From CAVYXA01 sp963846775 (GTDB lineage Bacteria; Verrucomicrobiota; Verrucomicrobiia; Chthoniobacterales; UBA10450), in contig CAWJXB010000006.1 of the NCBI GenBank assembly GCA_963846775.1, forward strand, positions 558,001 through 622,000: 64,000 nt of DNA, in the 5' to 3' direction. The notes beneath the pieces are model-generated. The model was not told the origin of the DNA and made no database searches. It saw only the letters and a list, made by a program, of their open reading frames with translations. The first letter of the stretch is position 1. Every line of letters begins with the position of its first letter. A program made the translations under genes and the position numbers. This document shows positions 23,689 to 33,520 of this stretch, piece by piece.

Positions 23689-25401
23689 GTGAAGACGCCT
23701 GATTCTTCGATCCGCTCTCTCGGAGCGTTTGCGCAGGCGGCAATCGTTATTGCTGCGGTGTTGATTACCTACATCCCGGCGGTGCGCGGGGGATACATTT
23801 GGGATGATGATCGATACGTGACGAAAAATATTACGCTTCGCGATGGCGCGGGCTTGAGACGGATCTGGTTCGATGTTGGCGCGACTCCGCAGTACTACCC
23901 TTTGGTCTTCACATCGTTTTGGATCGAGCGCCGCATCTGGGACACTCGACCGGCCGGCTATCACCTGACCAACGTGCTTCTGCACGCCACAAATGCCGTG
24001 TTGGTGTTGATCGCGCTTAGAAGCTTAAAGATTCCAGGCGCCTGGGTCGCAGCGATGCTTTTTGCCGTTCATCCAGTGCATGTTGAATCTGTCGCTTGGA
24101 TTACTGAACGGAAGAACGTCCTCTCAGGCATGTTCTACCTTGCAGCGCTCCTGGCTTATTTGCGGTTCTCGGGCATTGAGAAACCGGATGATCATGAACC
24201 GAACTGCTGGAGATTCTACTTTTTAAGCTTCATTCTTTTTGCTGCCGCGCTTCTCAGCAAGACAGTTACCTGTACGTTACCCGCCGTCATTGCGTTAATT
24301 CTCTGGTGGAAACGCCAGCCCTTCCGCTGGGGCGCGATTGTGTCACTAATTCCAATGGTCATTATCGCGGTGCCAGCAAGCATGCTCACAGCCGCGCTGG
24401 AACAGCACCAAGTCGGTGCGCAGGGACCCGAATGGGACTTCTCGATTCTGGAAAGATCGTTAATCGCCGGACGCGCTGTCTGGTTCTATGCATGCTCCAT
24501 TCTCGCGCCAGCCAATCTGATGTTCATCTATCCACGATGGCACATCGACGTTAGTCAGTGGTGGCAATATCTTTTCCCAGCCGGCGCACTGATTACCATC
24601 GGGTTCCTGTGGACTTGTCGGAAGCGATGGGGAAAGGGCCCGCTCGTCGCCTGCCTCTTCTTTGCCGGCACGCTCATGCCGGCATTGGGATTCGTGAACG
24701 TTTATCCCATGCTATTCTCATTTGTCGCGGATCATTTCGAATACTTGGCCAGCATTGGTTTGATTGCGCTGATGGCGGCTGCGGGAACTCGAGTGTGTGC
24801 ACGGTGGACCGCTTCGGCTCGCGCCATCCTGTTAACAACCGTGCTGACCGGATTGATAGCGATAGCATGGGGACAGGAGTTGAAATACAAAGACAACGAA
24901 GCATTATGGAAGGACACGATTCGACGAAACCCGGAAGCCTGGATTGCGCATAACAATCTTTCAGAACCATTGTTAGCCCACCGCGATTTTGTCGGAGCCG
25001 CTCGGCATGCCTCCATCGCGCTCCGTTTGCACCCGAACTATGCGCCGGCGCATAACAATTTGGGTCTGGCGTTGGAAGGATTGGGCCAGACCGACAAAGC
25101 TGTGAAAGAGTTTCGCCAAGCGATCGAGGTCAATCCCGCTCTGCCCCAGGCAAGACTGAATCTTGCCGAACAATTGATTAGCCAAAACGAGTTGGATGGC
25201 GCTGAACGAGAATACCTCCAGGCCATCAAATCCGCCCCCGACTTCGCTGATGCGCATTACAACTATGCCGTCCTGCTCGCAATGCGCAGGCGTCCAACCG
25301 AAGCCATTCGCGAATGCCAAACCGCGTGCGCGCTCAATCCGGATGATCCTCAGTCTCAACTGCTCTTGCGCACTCTAAAGGAAGCAAGAGAGAATCCGTA
25401 G
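23689..25401 (+). CDS. TMTC-like membrane protein with C-terminal TPR repeats
   Basis: The 570-residue protein starts at a GTG. It has about ten membrane segments up to residue 395 and the luminal-loop signature WDDDRYV at about 39-45. A second conserved region reads FAVHPVHVESVAWITERKNV. Three to four TPR repeats follow (residues 410-560, e.g. APAHNNLGLALEGLGQTDKA). This layout matches bacterial relatives of TMTC-type GT-C glycosyltransferases, which use a lipid-linked sugar donor. Enzymatic activity is inferred from fold family only. It stands alone on the plus strand. Confidence 0.85.
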   Translation: MKTPDSSIRSLGAFAQAAIVIAAVLITYIPAVRGGYIWDDDRYVTKNITLRDGAGLRRIWFDVGATPQYYPLVFTSFWIERRIWDTRPAGYHLTNVLLHATNAVLVLIALRSLKIPGAWVAAMLFAVHPVHVESVAWITERKNVLSGMFYLAALLAYLRFSGIEKPDDHEPNCWRFYFLSFILFAAALLSKTVTCTLPAVIALILWWKRQPFRWGAIVSLIPMVIIAVPASMLTAALEQHQVGAQGPEWDFSILERSLIAGRAVWFYACSILAPANLMFIYPRWHIDVSQWWQYLFPAGALITIGFLWTCRKRWGKGPLVACLFFAGTLMPALGFVNVYPMLFSFVADHFEYLASIGLIALMAAAGTRVCARWTASARAILLTTVLTGLIAIAWGQELKYKDNEALWKDTIRRNPEAWIAHNNLSEPLLAHRDFVGAARHASIALRLHPNYAPAHNNLGLALEGLGQTDKAVKEFRQAIEVNPALPQARLNLAEQLISQNELDGAEREYLQAIKSAPDFADAHYNYAVLLAMRRRPTEAIRECQTACALNPDDPQSQLLLRTLKEARENP

Positions 25402-25494
25402 AGTTGCTCGTTTAGCATCGTAACTTTCATACAGAGTTCGACGCGATTTAATCCGCTCCGCGGTTGTTCTTCGTGTCCCCGGTGGCGCGGATAT

Positions 25495-25528
25495 CAAGGA
25501 GTGACGCCTGCCAAGCCGTCGTTCCTTG
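25495..25528. repeat. Dispersed palindrome family B copy
   Basis: CAAGGAGTGACG (25495-25506) and CGTCGTTCCTTG (25517-25528) are inverse complements with one mismatch. The loop is cctgccaagc. It lies just past the end of the zinc-ribbon gene and may act as its 3' hairpin. Confidence 0.6.
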
Positions 25529-25533
25529 AAATC

Positions 25534-25908
25534 CTATGAAGCGCGCTTGAAGTGGACCGCGAACTTTCGTAATCGCGTTGCCAGGCCATATTTTGGGTCG
25601 CGATCAACGCAAACCGACTGAGCAGCATTGGATTCTTCGGATGCCATCGCCTTCGCACTGGCCAGAACTTCGTCCGTAGGCAACATCCAATCCATCGGGA
25701 TTGAGTTACACCCATCCGTCGGACATAGGAGCCGCACCGATCCGTTGCCGTGCGCGTCACCCACTGCTTTGATTAGGCGGCCGGTGATCAGTTTTCCGCA
25801 AACAATGCAGTAACGCTCATCATCAAGAGAGCGCCAATGACGGAACTGATCGATCTCTCGCAGCGCTTCCAGTTTATCTTCATCAGATAAGTTCATCTGC
25901 GGAATCAT
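25534..25908 (-). CDS. Small uncharacterised protein with a zinc-ribbon-like Cys pattern
   Basis: From the ATG at 25908 the product has 124 residues. It shows CIVCGKLITGR and then LLCPTDGCNSIPMDW, so a CxxC and a CxxxxC pair that could bind one zinc. An N-terminal helix (DEDKLEALREIDQFRHW) precedes it. I recall similar small proteins in other Verrucomicrobiota but know no function. An ATG ten codons upstream, at 25938, is also possible. Confidence 0.6.
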   Translation of the reverse strand: MIPQMNLSDEDKLEALREIDQFRHWRSLDDERYCIVCGKLITGRLIKAVGDAHGNGSVRLLCPTDGCNSIPMDWMLPTDEVLASAKAMASEESNAAQSVCVDRDPKYGLATRLRKFAVHFKRAS

Positions 25909-26118
25909 CGCCACAGTCGTAGCATGCCTTGATAGCAATCAAATACACAATCAGATGAACGGCGGATTCGGGCATAGGGAAAAATCTCATGTCGATCCCG
26001 GAAATATCGACATAAATGGCACATCGATAAGCCGGGACCATCTATGTGCTTGGAATCGCTCTTTAGACGAAAGTCTTTCTATCCTCTCCCTACCGGGGCT
26101 CGGTTCGTCTCGGTTCAC

Positions 26119-26330
26119 CCAGCTTAAAAACGCTGGGCTAGTTCCAGCAGACGAAAATAGCGCAGTGCCTCGCTCGTGTAGGTGATGTTGAATCCAGGTC
26201 AAACGCCGAAAATAGCCCAGTGCTTTAGCACTGGGAAAACGGGTGCGGGTAAACAAGTCCAGCAGGGACGAAAGGAAATTTCGTGGCAAGCAAACAGCAT
26301 ATCAGCCTTAAAAACGCTGGGCCGTTTTCC
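26119..26330. repeat. Mosaic of short repeats with core ACGCTGGGC
   Basis: TTAAAAACGCTGGGC occurs at 26124-26138 and again at 26307-26321. Between them lie GAAAATAGCGCAGTGCC, GAAAATAGCCCAGTGC (with a perfect hairpin CCCAGTGCTTTAGCACTGGG at 26217-26236) and GCAGGGACGAAAGGAAATT. The spacing is irregular and the intervening bases are not spacer-like. It resembles REP-type debris rather than a CRISPR array. The rest of the 25909-26423 gap holds nothing else I can name. Confidence 0.6.
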
Positions 26331-26423
26331 AAACCGGTAAGTACGTCCTCGATGCCGACGCCAACTAAAAAGGCACATCCAATCGCACCCGCGCGTGCGT
26401 AAGAAGTTTCCTAAGGTTGTTTG

Positions 26424-26627
26424 GTGAAAAAGAACAACGGCAAGAAAACTGTCAGCCGGATGGCTGGACGCGCGGCGGCGCAAGCGCACCGCTTGCATCG
26501 CCGCAGTGAGATTGTGCACAAAAAAGCGGAGCGGCTCCACCAGCGTATCAACTCAGCGCATAGAAATGTTTCTAGAATACGGCGGACGATTGATGAGAGT
26601 GAGCCTTCGCAAAAAATGGCAGGTTAG
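26424..26627 (+). CDS. Possible small basic protein
   Basis: A GTG-started frame of 67 codons encodes a Lys/Arg/His-rich, probably helical peptide (VKKNNGKKTVSRMAG at the start). TAAGG lies 8 bases ahead of the GTG as a plausible ribosome-binding site. No family is recognised. The composition could also come from chance reading, so the call is weak. Confidence 0.3.
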   Translation: MKKNNGKKTVSRMAGRAAAQAHRLHRRSEIVHKKAERLHQRINSAHRNVSRIRRTIDESEPSQKMAG

Positions 26628-26712
26628 AAATTTGAAGCCAATCTCACGAATCCGCACTGCTGTGGCCACAACGCTGTGTCGCGGTGCTGTCATAAGCAAA
26701 GATGCCCGGGCG

Positions 26713-26732
26713 CGCCTCGACAGAGCGAGGCG
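26713..26732. repeat. Short palindrome CGCCTCG...CGAGGCG
   Basis: A 7-base perfect stem, CGCCTCG at 26713-26719 and CGAGGCG at 26726-26732, has a 6-base loop and is flanked by GCGAC TACAAC. It lies ahead of the chemotaxis-type gene in a gap without other genes. Confidence 0.5.
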
Positions 26733-26812
26733 ACTACAACGTTGCGAGATGGGCCATTTATGCGAGGCAATGCGCCTTGATTGAGGACATGGTCTAACGC
26801 ACGTTACATTTC

Positions 26813-29800
26813 ATGCCGGCCCAGCGCGCAAACAAGCTGCAAATCAACGCAACGAAGTCACGGGGCCGCTCCCGCGCCAAATCAGAACCAGCGCGGAGAT
26901 CCACCACTGGATCGACCGTCGTTAAATGCCCAATTGTCGGGATTGGCGCTTCTGCCGGCGGATATGAAGCGGTCGCGGAATTTTTGACGCATATGCAAGG
27001 TAATACTGGACTCGCATTTGTGATCGTGCAGCACCTCGATCCATCCCATCGGAGCGCTTTGCCGGAAATGCTGGCCCGGGCAACACGCCTGCCGGTTGTC
27101 GAGATCCCAGCGCGGATCCGTGTTCAGCCGAATCGGGTTTATGTTTTGCCATCGAACAAATACCTCACGCTCGATGGATGCATTTTGAAATTATCCGAGC
27201 GCACCCGGTCAACCAGCTCCGCGATCGATCTTTTTTTTGAATCGCTCGCCCGCGAGCAAGCCGGCCGGGCGATCGGAGTGGTCATGTCTGGCACCGGGAG
27301 CGATGGAACACTTGGTTTGGGCGCGATCAAGGACGCCGGAGGATTGACTTTCGTGCAATCGGAAGAGACCGCTAAATTTACCGGAATGCCACGCAGCGCG
27401 CTCCAAGCCGGCTGCGTGGATGCTGCGCTATCGCCACGCGCATTGGCCGGCGAGATAGCGCGGATTGCGCGACATCCGCATGTGCACGATCACCCCGGCG
27501 AGCGGGATGGCCCGTTGCCGGAGCACGAAGAGAAGCAACCGGACGACGAGATGGCGAAAATCTTCGCGATTTTGAAACATCACTCTGGCGTTGATTTTTC
27601 TCGTTACAAACAAAGCACCGTGCAGCGACGCGTGCACCGCCGCATGGTCCTACGCGGCCTGAAGAAACTCGATGAATACGGCAGGTTGTTGCGCAAATCA
27701 CCGGACGAAACCGACAGGCTCTTCAGTGATCTGTTGATTAACGTCACGCAATTCTTTCGCGACAAAGGAGCCTTTCAATCGCTGAAGCGGCGTTTTCTTC
27801 CCGTGCTGATCAAGCGAAAGGGCGCTAAAGGCGATCTGCGCGCGTGGGTGCCCGGATGTGCGACTGGCGAGGAGGTTTATTCGCTGGCGATTTGTATTCT
27901 CGAAGCTCTTCCCGCCAAACATCGGATGCATATCCAAATCTTCGGCACGGATTTGAGCGAAGCGGCGCTCAGCCGGGCACGGGCTGGTGTTTATTCTGGA
28001 ATTATTGCCAAGGACGTCTCGGCCAGCCGGCTCAAGCGTTTTTTTCAAAGGACGGACAGTGGCTATCAGGTGAATCGTTCGGTGCGGGATCTCTGCACTT
28101 TCGCCCGGCAAAACGTGACCAACGATGCCCCGTTTTCGCGACTGGATCTGATCAGTTGCCGGAACCTGCTGATCTATCTCGGCCCGGAGATGCAAAAGAA
28201 GTGCCTTCCCGTGTTTCATTACGCGCTCAATGCCGGCGGTTACTTGATGCTGGGACCATCGGAAAGCATAGGGGCTTTCAGCAACCTGTTCGATTTGGCG
28301 GACAAGCGCAACAAAATCTACATTAGAAAAACGACGGCGACGCGGCCGCGAATCGATTTCTCAACAGTCACCACTCTTGAGTCTTTGCCCTTAAACTACT
28401 CGACGCGGCGCGACGTGCTTAAACATGATGTCTCGGCGCAACTGCAGCAAACCGCCGACCGCGTCACATTGCGTCAATACGCGCCCAGCGGAGCTGTGAT
28501 CGATTCCAACTTCGAGGTCGTGCAATTCCGGGGAAATACCAATTTGTACCTCGAGCATCCCGCCGGCGCGGCCAGTCTTAATCTTCTGCAAATGGCGCGA
28601 CCTTCACTGGTACCGGACCTGCGCGTCGCGATCCATCGGGCTTTAAAACGCCAGCAGCCGATTCGTAAGGAAAACGCCGTTGCCAAATACGACGGGAAAG
28701 TTCGTATCGTAAACATCCATGTCTTTCCGTTGCAACTGCCGGTCGGGGAAGAGAAATGGCTACTGGTGCTGTTTCAGGAGGCGAAGCCATTGGCGGCCGA
28801 GCGCAAAGAGACACGCACCAAGGGTCCGCGCGGCAAAGAGAGCGTCGATGCCCGGGAGTTGAAGCGCCTTCGCTCGGAGCTGGACGCGACGAAGGAATCC
28901 CTCCAGGCCATCATTGAAGAGCAGGAGGCGACTAACGAAGAACTGAGGTCGGCCAACGAAGAGATTGAATCGAGCAATGAAGAACTGCAATCGACCAATG
29001 AGGAGCTCGAGACGGCCAAGGAAGAATTGCAATCGACCAACGAAGAATTGACGACACTGAATGAAGAGTTGAGCACGCGCAATCTGGAGATGATCCAGAT
29101 CAACAACGACCTGAACAATCTGCTCAGCAGCACGAATCTGCCGATTGTGATGGTGGACAACGATCTGACCATTCGGCGGGCCACACCGATGGCGCGCGAG
29201 CCGTTTAACATCATCGAGAGCGATGTGGGCCGGCGCTTGAGCGATTTGAAATCCAGGATCGACCTACCTGACCTCGACGAGCTGTTGCACGAGGTCTTGG
29301 CCACACTCGAAGTGCGGGAACGCGAGGTGCGCGATCAACACGGGAGGTGGTATTCTTTGCGCATCCAGCCTTACCGCACGGGCGACAGCAAAATTGATGG
29401 GGCGGTTATCACTTTAATTGATATTACCGCCGATAAGAAAAGCATCGCCTTGCTCGAAGCCGGGACGGAGTATGCCGAAGCCATCGTGGAAACAGTTCGC
29501 GAACCGATGCTGGTGCTCGATGGGCAGTTGCGCGTGCAAAAGGCGAACCGCTCTTTCTATCAATTGTTTAATGTCGATCCTCGCGCCACTGAGCAGAAGC
29601 TCATTTACAAGATCGGCAAAGGCCAATGGGACATTCCCGAGTTGCGACGATTGCTTGAGCGAATTTTGCCCAGGCGCACCCACTTTGAAAATTTCAAGGT
29701 GGAGGGGGAGTTCCCGGAGATCGGCAAGCGAACCATACTGTTAAACGCACGGCGATTGGATAACAAAGGCGAAAATCTTATTCTGCTGGCGATGGCCGAC

Positions 29801-29839
29801 GTGACGAAGAACCAGCCGTTCAGCAGGAGCGAGAGATAG
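26813..29839 (+). CDS. CheB-CheR-coiled coil-PAS fusion protein
   Basis: Domain order: methylesterase CheB (about residues 38-220) with the catalytic triad Ser47 in GASAGG, His74 in QHLDP and Asp164 in GTGSDGT; methyltransferase CheR (about 245-510) with the SAM loop AWVPGCATGEEVYS; a PAS-like region; a long coiled coil (about 680-775) with repeated NEEL units; then two PAS domains. It ends at residue 1008 without a kinase domain. There is no receiver in front of CheB. The histidine kinase and regulator genes follow directly, so it probably works upstream of them. The protein targets are unknown; no MCP gene lies in the window. Confidence 0.93.
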   Translation: MPAQRANKLQINATKSRGRSRAKSEPARRSTTGSTVVKCPIVGIGASAGGYEAVAEFLTHMQGNTGLAFVIVQHLDPSHRSALPEMLARATRLPVVEIPARIRVQPNRVYVLPSNKYLTLDGCILKLSERTRSTSSAIDLFFESLAREQAGRAIGVVMSGTGSDGTLGLGAIKDAGGLTFVQSEETAKFTGMPRSALQAGCVDAALSPRALAGEIARIARHPHVHDHPGERDGPLPEHEEKQPDDEMAKIFAILKHHSGVDFSRYKQSTVQRRVHRRMVLRGLKKLDEYGRLLRKSPDETDRLFSDLLINVTQFFRDKGAFQSLKRRFLPVLIKRKGAKGDLRAWVPGCATGEEVYSLAICILEALPAKHRMHIQIFGTDLSEAALSRARAGVYSGIIAKDVSASRLKRFFQRTDSGYQVNRSVRDLCTFARQNVTNDAPFSRLDLISCRNLLIYLGPEMQKKCLPVFHYALNAGGYLMLGPSESIGAFSNLFDLADKRNKIYIRKTTATRPRIDFSTVTTLESLPLNYSTRRDVLKHDVSAQLQQTADRVTLRQYAPSGAVIDSNFEVVQFRGNTNLYLEHPAGAASLNLLQMARPSLVPDLRVAIHRALKRQQPIRKENAVAKYDGKVRIVNIHVFPLQLPVGEEKWLLVLFQEAKPLAAERKETRTKGPRGKESVDARELKRLRSELDATKESLQAIIEEQEATNEELRSANEEIESSNEELQSTNEELETAKEELQSTNEELTTLNEELSTRNLEMIQINNDLNNLLSSTNLPIVMVDNDLTIRRATPMAREPFNIIESDVGRRLSDLKSRIDLPDLDELLHEVLATLEVREREVRDQHGRWYSLRIQPYRTGDSKIDGAVITLIDITADKKSIALLEAGTEYAEAIVETVREPMLVLDGQLRVQKANRSFYQLFNVDPRATEQKLIYKIGKGQWDIPELRRLLERILPRRTHFENFKVEGEFPEIGKRTILLNARRLDNKGENLILLAMADVTKNQPFSRSER

Positions 29840-29858
29840 CGGGAATTTGCGGATACGA

Positions 29859-31205
29859 ATGAAATCGACCAGCGCGAAGAAAAAGTCGATAAAACGGGCC
29901 CAGCACCGCGCACAACAAAGTCCAAACGGAGCCGAGGGCACATTTGCCTTCGAGCGCAAGAAATCGCTGGCGATGCGGCGCGCGGCCAGAACAGCTTACC
30001 AGCAACTGCAACGGTTCAATCGACGCGCGGTCGAAACGCTCACCCGTTTAGGCAACCAGCAATCCGACGCTTTAGATGAAACGCGTCGGCTGTTGAAAGA
30101 ATCGCAAAATCGGTACGCCGACCTCTACGAGTTCGCTCCGGTTGGCTACCTGACGCTGGACGGCTTGGGCAGGATCGAAGAAATCAATATCACAGCATCG
30201 ACAATACTCGGTCGGGCGCGGCGAGCGTTACTGAAAACGCCATTAAGCCTCTATGTGGTGCGCGGACATCTCGACCGATTCATGCGGCATCTGTTTCGTT
30301 GCAAACGACGCGAGCAGCGCGTCGAGACCGAGCTGAATCTTAAGTTGCCCGGAGGCAAAGCAATGCCCGCCCTCCTCTCAACGACGCGTTCCTCGACCGT
30401 GGCGAGAGAAGGCGTCGTTTTGTATCAAACTGCACTCATCGATTTAACTGAGCGCAAGGCCGCTGAAGCTGAGCTGCGCGAAGCGCACGAAATGCTCGAG
30501 CAGCGGGTGCGCGAACGGACAAAGGAATTATCCGCTGCCAACAGGGCATTGCGGGATGAGATTAGCCGCCGCAAAGGACTCGAGGGCCAAATCCTCGAAG
30601 TCAGCGATCGCGAGCAACAGCGAATCGGTCAAGAAATACACGACGGATTGTGTCAACACCTGGCTGGGGTTGCATTTATCGCACGCGGGACTGCTCTACG
30701 CTTGAAAAACCATCGCGTCATCGACGTAGCGGATCTCGAAAAGATTGCCGAATTGGTGAATGAGGGAGTCACGGAGGCGCGCAATATATCGCGCGGTTTG
30801 CACAGACTCGAAATCGACTCAGCGAGTTTGGTATCAGCTTTACGCGACCTTGTCGCCCGAGAAATCTGGAAGACACGCTGCCGGCTGGAAGTAAAGACGG
30901 AAGTGGGTCTGCATGATGACGCGGTCGCTTCACACATTTATCGCCTGCTGCGCGAAGCTGTGATCAATGCCCAAAAACATGCTCAAGCAAGGGATATCGT
31001 CGTCGAAATCAGGCAATTTGATGGCGGAACGGTCTTCAGCGTAACCGACGATGGGATCGGTATCCGCACTCTTCCTGAAAATTCTCGCGGGTTGGGTTTT
31101 CACATGATGAAGTACCGCGCCGAAACAATCGGGGCCCGCCTGAAGATTGAATCTCGAAAAGCGGGCGGTACTCGCGTCGCTTGTTATTTGCCGCGATCAA
31201 AATGA
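29859..31205 (+). CDS. PAS-containing histidine kinase, HisKA_3 type
   Basis: From the ATG at 29859 the protein has 448 residues. A PAS domain spans about 85-200 (EFAPVGYLTLDGLGRIEEIN), then a coiled coil, the dimerisation box REQQRIGQEIHDGLCQHLAG with His261 as phosphoacceptor, and a HATPase domain with the N box REAVINAQKHA and G box TDDGIGI. There is no membrane segment, so it is cytoplasmic. The stop overlaps the regulator ATG (ATGA). A TTG four codons upstream is a less likely start. Confidence 0.93.
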   Translation: MKSTSAKKKSIKRAQHRAQQSPNGAEGTFAFERKKSLAMRRAARTAYQQLQRFNRRAVETLTRLGNQQSDALDETRRLLKESQNRYADLYEFAPVGYLTLDGLGRIEEINITASTILGRARRALLKTPLSLYVVRGHLDRFMRHLFRCKRREQRVETELNLKLPGGKAMPALLSTTRSSTVAREGVVLYQTALIDLTERKAAEAELREAHEMLEQRVRERTKELSAANRALRDEISRRKGLEGQILEVSDREQQRIGQEIHDGLCQHLAGVAFIARGTALRLKNHRVIDVADLEKIAELVNEGVTEARNISRGLHRLEIDSASLVSALRDLVAREIWKTRCRLEVKTEVGLHDDAVASHIYRLLREAVINAQKHAQARDIVVEIRQFDGGTVFSVTDDGIGIRTLPENSRGLGFHMMKYRAETIGARLKIESRKAGGTRVACYLPRSK

Positions 31206-31900
31206 AACCCGGCAGATCGACGAACAAAAATTCGAAATGCGACCAACCGGGCACGAAGCGGATCGTGATCGTCGATGACCACCCGTTGTTTCGCAAAGGG
31301 CTCGAGCAATTGATCCATTCCGATGAGAGCTTTGAGGTATGTGGTGAAGCAGGCAACGCGCCGGAAGCGATGGACGTAATCCGAAAAGTCGAGCCCAACC
31401 TGGCCATTGTCGATATTAGCTTGCCGGGAGCGAACGGTATTGAACTGATTAAGAGCATTCGCGCTGAATTTCCAAAGCTGCCGATTCTGGTCCTCTCGAT
31501 GCATGATGAATCGCTCTATGCCTTGCGCGCCTTACGCGCTGGAGCAAAAGGCTACGTCATGAAACACGAAGCGATGGCCAAAGTCGTCGAGGCAATCCAC
31601 GAGGTCTTTAACGGTCGGCCTTATCTCAGCCCGACGATGGCAGCACAAGTGATCATGAAGTTCGCGCATGGCACTCCTGAGGGAAAAACCGACCCCGTGA
31701 GCAAACTCAGTGATCGGGAACTTGAGATTCTGGAGTTGATCGGCAAAGGCGACGAGGTGGGGCAAATTGCCAAGCTTTTGCATCTCAGCCCCAAAACGGT
31801 TGAAACCCACCGGGCTCACATTAAAGACAAGCTTAATTTGAAGAATTCGCGGGAGGTAGCGCGTTTCGCCTTGCAATGGCTCAGCGCACGCGACGCTTAG
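31202..31900 (+). CDS. NarL/LuxR-family response regulator
   Basis: The 232-residue protein has a receiver domain with acidic Asp25/Asp26 and phosphoacceptor Asp71 in AIVDISLPG, and a C-terminal LuxR helix-turn-helix (LSDRELEILELIGKGDEVGQ, then LHLSPKTVETHRAHIKDKL). It partners the kinase whose stop it overlaps. Target genes cannot be read from this sequence. Confidence 0.95.
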   Translation: MKPGRSTNKNSKCDQPGTKRIVIVDDHPLFRKGLEQLIHSDESFEVCGEAGNAPEAMDVIRKVEPNLAIVDISLPGANGIELIKSIRAEFPKLPILVLSMHDESLYALRALRAGAKGYVMKHEAMAKVVEAIHEVFNGRPYLSPTMAAQVIMKFAHGTPEGKTDPVSKLSDRELEILELIGKGDEVGQIAKLLHLSPKTVETHRAHIKDKLNLKNSREVARFALQWLSARDA

Positions 31901-31904
31901 GGAA

Positions 31905-31966
31905 GAAGTGTGAGACGTGAGAGGTAATTAGTGAGAAGTAGAGGAGCTTCTTACTTCTCACTCACC
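31905..31966. repeat. Word palindrome 7 (word GTGAGAAGT) between convergent genes
   Basis: The left arm holds GAAGTGTGAGACGTGAGAGG and TTAGTGAGAAGTAGAGG (31905-31944). The right arm is CTTCTTACTTCTCACTCACC (31947-31966). The right arm covers the stop codon of the MFS gene (31962-31964). It could end transcription from both sides. Confidence 0.7.
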
Positions 31967-33494
31967 CATCCTCGCGTCCAGCCTCCGGCACGCGGATGTA
32001 GCGGCGGAATGCGATTAATCCAATCGGCGCGATCGACGCCGCGAGCGCGAAGATGAGCCACATCGTTCCAGAATGGCGCGGACCCGTCTCCGGACAAAAT
32101 GCGGCCAACAACCAGCCGCCGGTGCCCACAAGCAGCTTGCCAATCAAAAAGGGGATGTAGGAAAGCGCACCATATGACGCTTCCTGGCCTCTGGGTGCGA
32201 TGGCGGCGGCATACTCGTAAACGCGCGGCGAGTAGAACGCTTCACCGAGTGAGAAGACCGAAATGTAGATCGCAATCATGACGTAGTAAGGATGGATGTG
32301 GCCATGAACGCCCAGATACCAGTGTCCAAGCCATTGCCCAATCACACCTTGTGCCGTCGTTTCAAACCAAGCGGTCGGTAAGGCCATGACGAAAACCGAT
32401 GCAGCGCATATCACGCCGCCGACGATCACCATTCGATACGCTGAGTATTTTTGAGTGAACGCTCCAATCGGTGGCACCAGAATGATAATGAGAATGTAGT
32501 TGATCGCCGACAATTGACCGATCGGCGCACCGCCGCCAAGCTCGCGGATTCCAAACTTGGGGAACACGTAGTCCATTTGCAGAAAGATCAGTTTGAGAAA
32601 TCCGATGAGGAGAAGAAATGCGAGTAATCGGTAAAACCCAGATTGGCCCAGCAACCGCCTAAACAACGCAAGAGTATCGCGAGCACTATCGCGGGCGGTT
32701 AGGAAAATTTTGTCCAAAAAGGGGCCAGTCGAGTACCGGCTCGGTTCGGCTGTGAACCGAACGCCTTCGTCGGTTGCTTCAGCTCCTCTTCGCAAAAAAT
32801 AAATGAACGGAAGGAGCAGAAACTCTATGATCAAACTGACGAGGAAAAGCGTTCGATAGGTGCTGATATGCACTCCAAAAACGCTGAACTGCCCGTGTTC
32901 GCCTAGCGATTGACGGACATAATCGAAGATCCGCGCGGCAGCCCAGTAGCCGATGTTCATCACTACGTAGATGATTGAGAACGAGATTGAGCGCTGGGCG
33001 ACCGTTGAGTAGCGGCGCGTAGCCGCAATCAATACCGGAGTTCCCAGCGCTTCACCAACGGCCAGCGGAAGTAAACCGCCAGCAAGGGCGAGCCACGGAA
33101 CAGTCGAGAATACCATCACTGTTCGTGCGATGAGGCAGACAAAAACGCCGAGAAAAAATGTGCGACGAAGTCCAATCGCATCGGTGACTGAGCCAGCAAG
33201 CAAGGTGAAGATTGTCATTGCCGGAGCCCAAACCCAGCCGGCCATGGCACCTGCTAATTGATCGCTAAAACCAAGATCGTACGAAAGCCACAAAGTCAGA
33301 GTCTTCGTTGTGACCGAATACGCAAAGATGATGAAGAACTTGATCAGGAACGTCAGCCACAACTCGCGCTGTGCGCCTTTGAGGACCGTGAACTTCGCGA
33401 TGAAACCTCCGAAACCTTTTGCTGCGACAGGAGGGACGTTCTCCTCCGGTGCGATGCTTTCTTTAGTTATTTGAGCCACGGCGACTGACGCCAA
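31962..33494 (-). CDS. MFS/POT-like membrane transporter
   Basis: The 510-residue protein has about 12-14 membrane segments. The loop after the third segment reads AGSVTDAIGLRRTFFLG, the MFS motif A position, and SIIYVVMNIGYWAAARIFDY resembles the peptide-transporter (POT) branch. Transport of a small solute with protons is likely; the substrate is not predictable. It is convergent with the signalling operon. Confidence 0.85.
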   Translation of the reverse strand: MASVAVAQITKESIAPEENVPPVAAKGFGGFIAKFTVLKGAQRELWLTFLIKFFIIFAYSVTTKTLTLWLSYDLGFSDQLAGAMAGWVWAPAMTIFTLLAGSVTDAIGLRRTFFLGVFVCLIARTVMVFSTVPWLALAGGLLPLAVGEALGTPVLIAATRRYSTVAQRSISFSIIYVVMNIGYWAAARIFDYVRQSLGEHGQFSVFGVHISTYRTLFLVSLIIEFLLLPFIYFLRRGAEATDEGVRFTAEPSRYSTGPFLDKIFLTARDSARDTLALFRRLLGQSGFYRLLAFLLLIGFLKLIFLQMDYVFPKFGIRELGGGAPIGQLSAINYILIIILVPPIGAFTQKYSAYRMVIVGGVICAASVFVMALPTAWFETTAQGVIGQWLGHWYLGVHGHIHPYYVMIAIYISVFSLGEAFYSPRVYEYAAAIAPRGQEASYGALSYIPFLIGKLLVGTGGWLLAAFCPETGPRHSGTMWLIFALAASIAPIGLIAFRRYIRVPEAGREDG

Positions 33495-33520
33495 CTAAAA
33501 CATGGTCGCGCCAGATGCGC

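Noticed and set aside
26119..26330. Possible CRISPR array
   Set aside because: Repeat units are short, differ from each other, occur in both orientations and are irregularly spaced; no cas gene is near.
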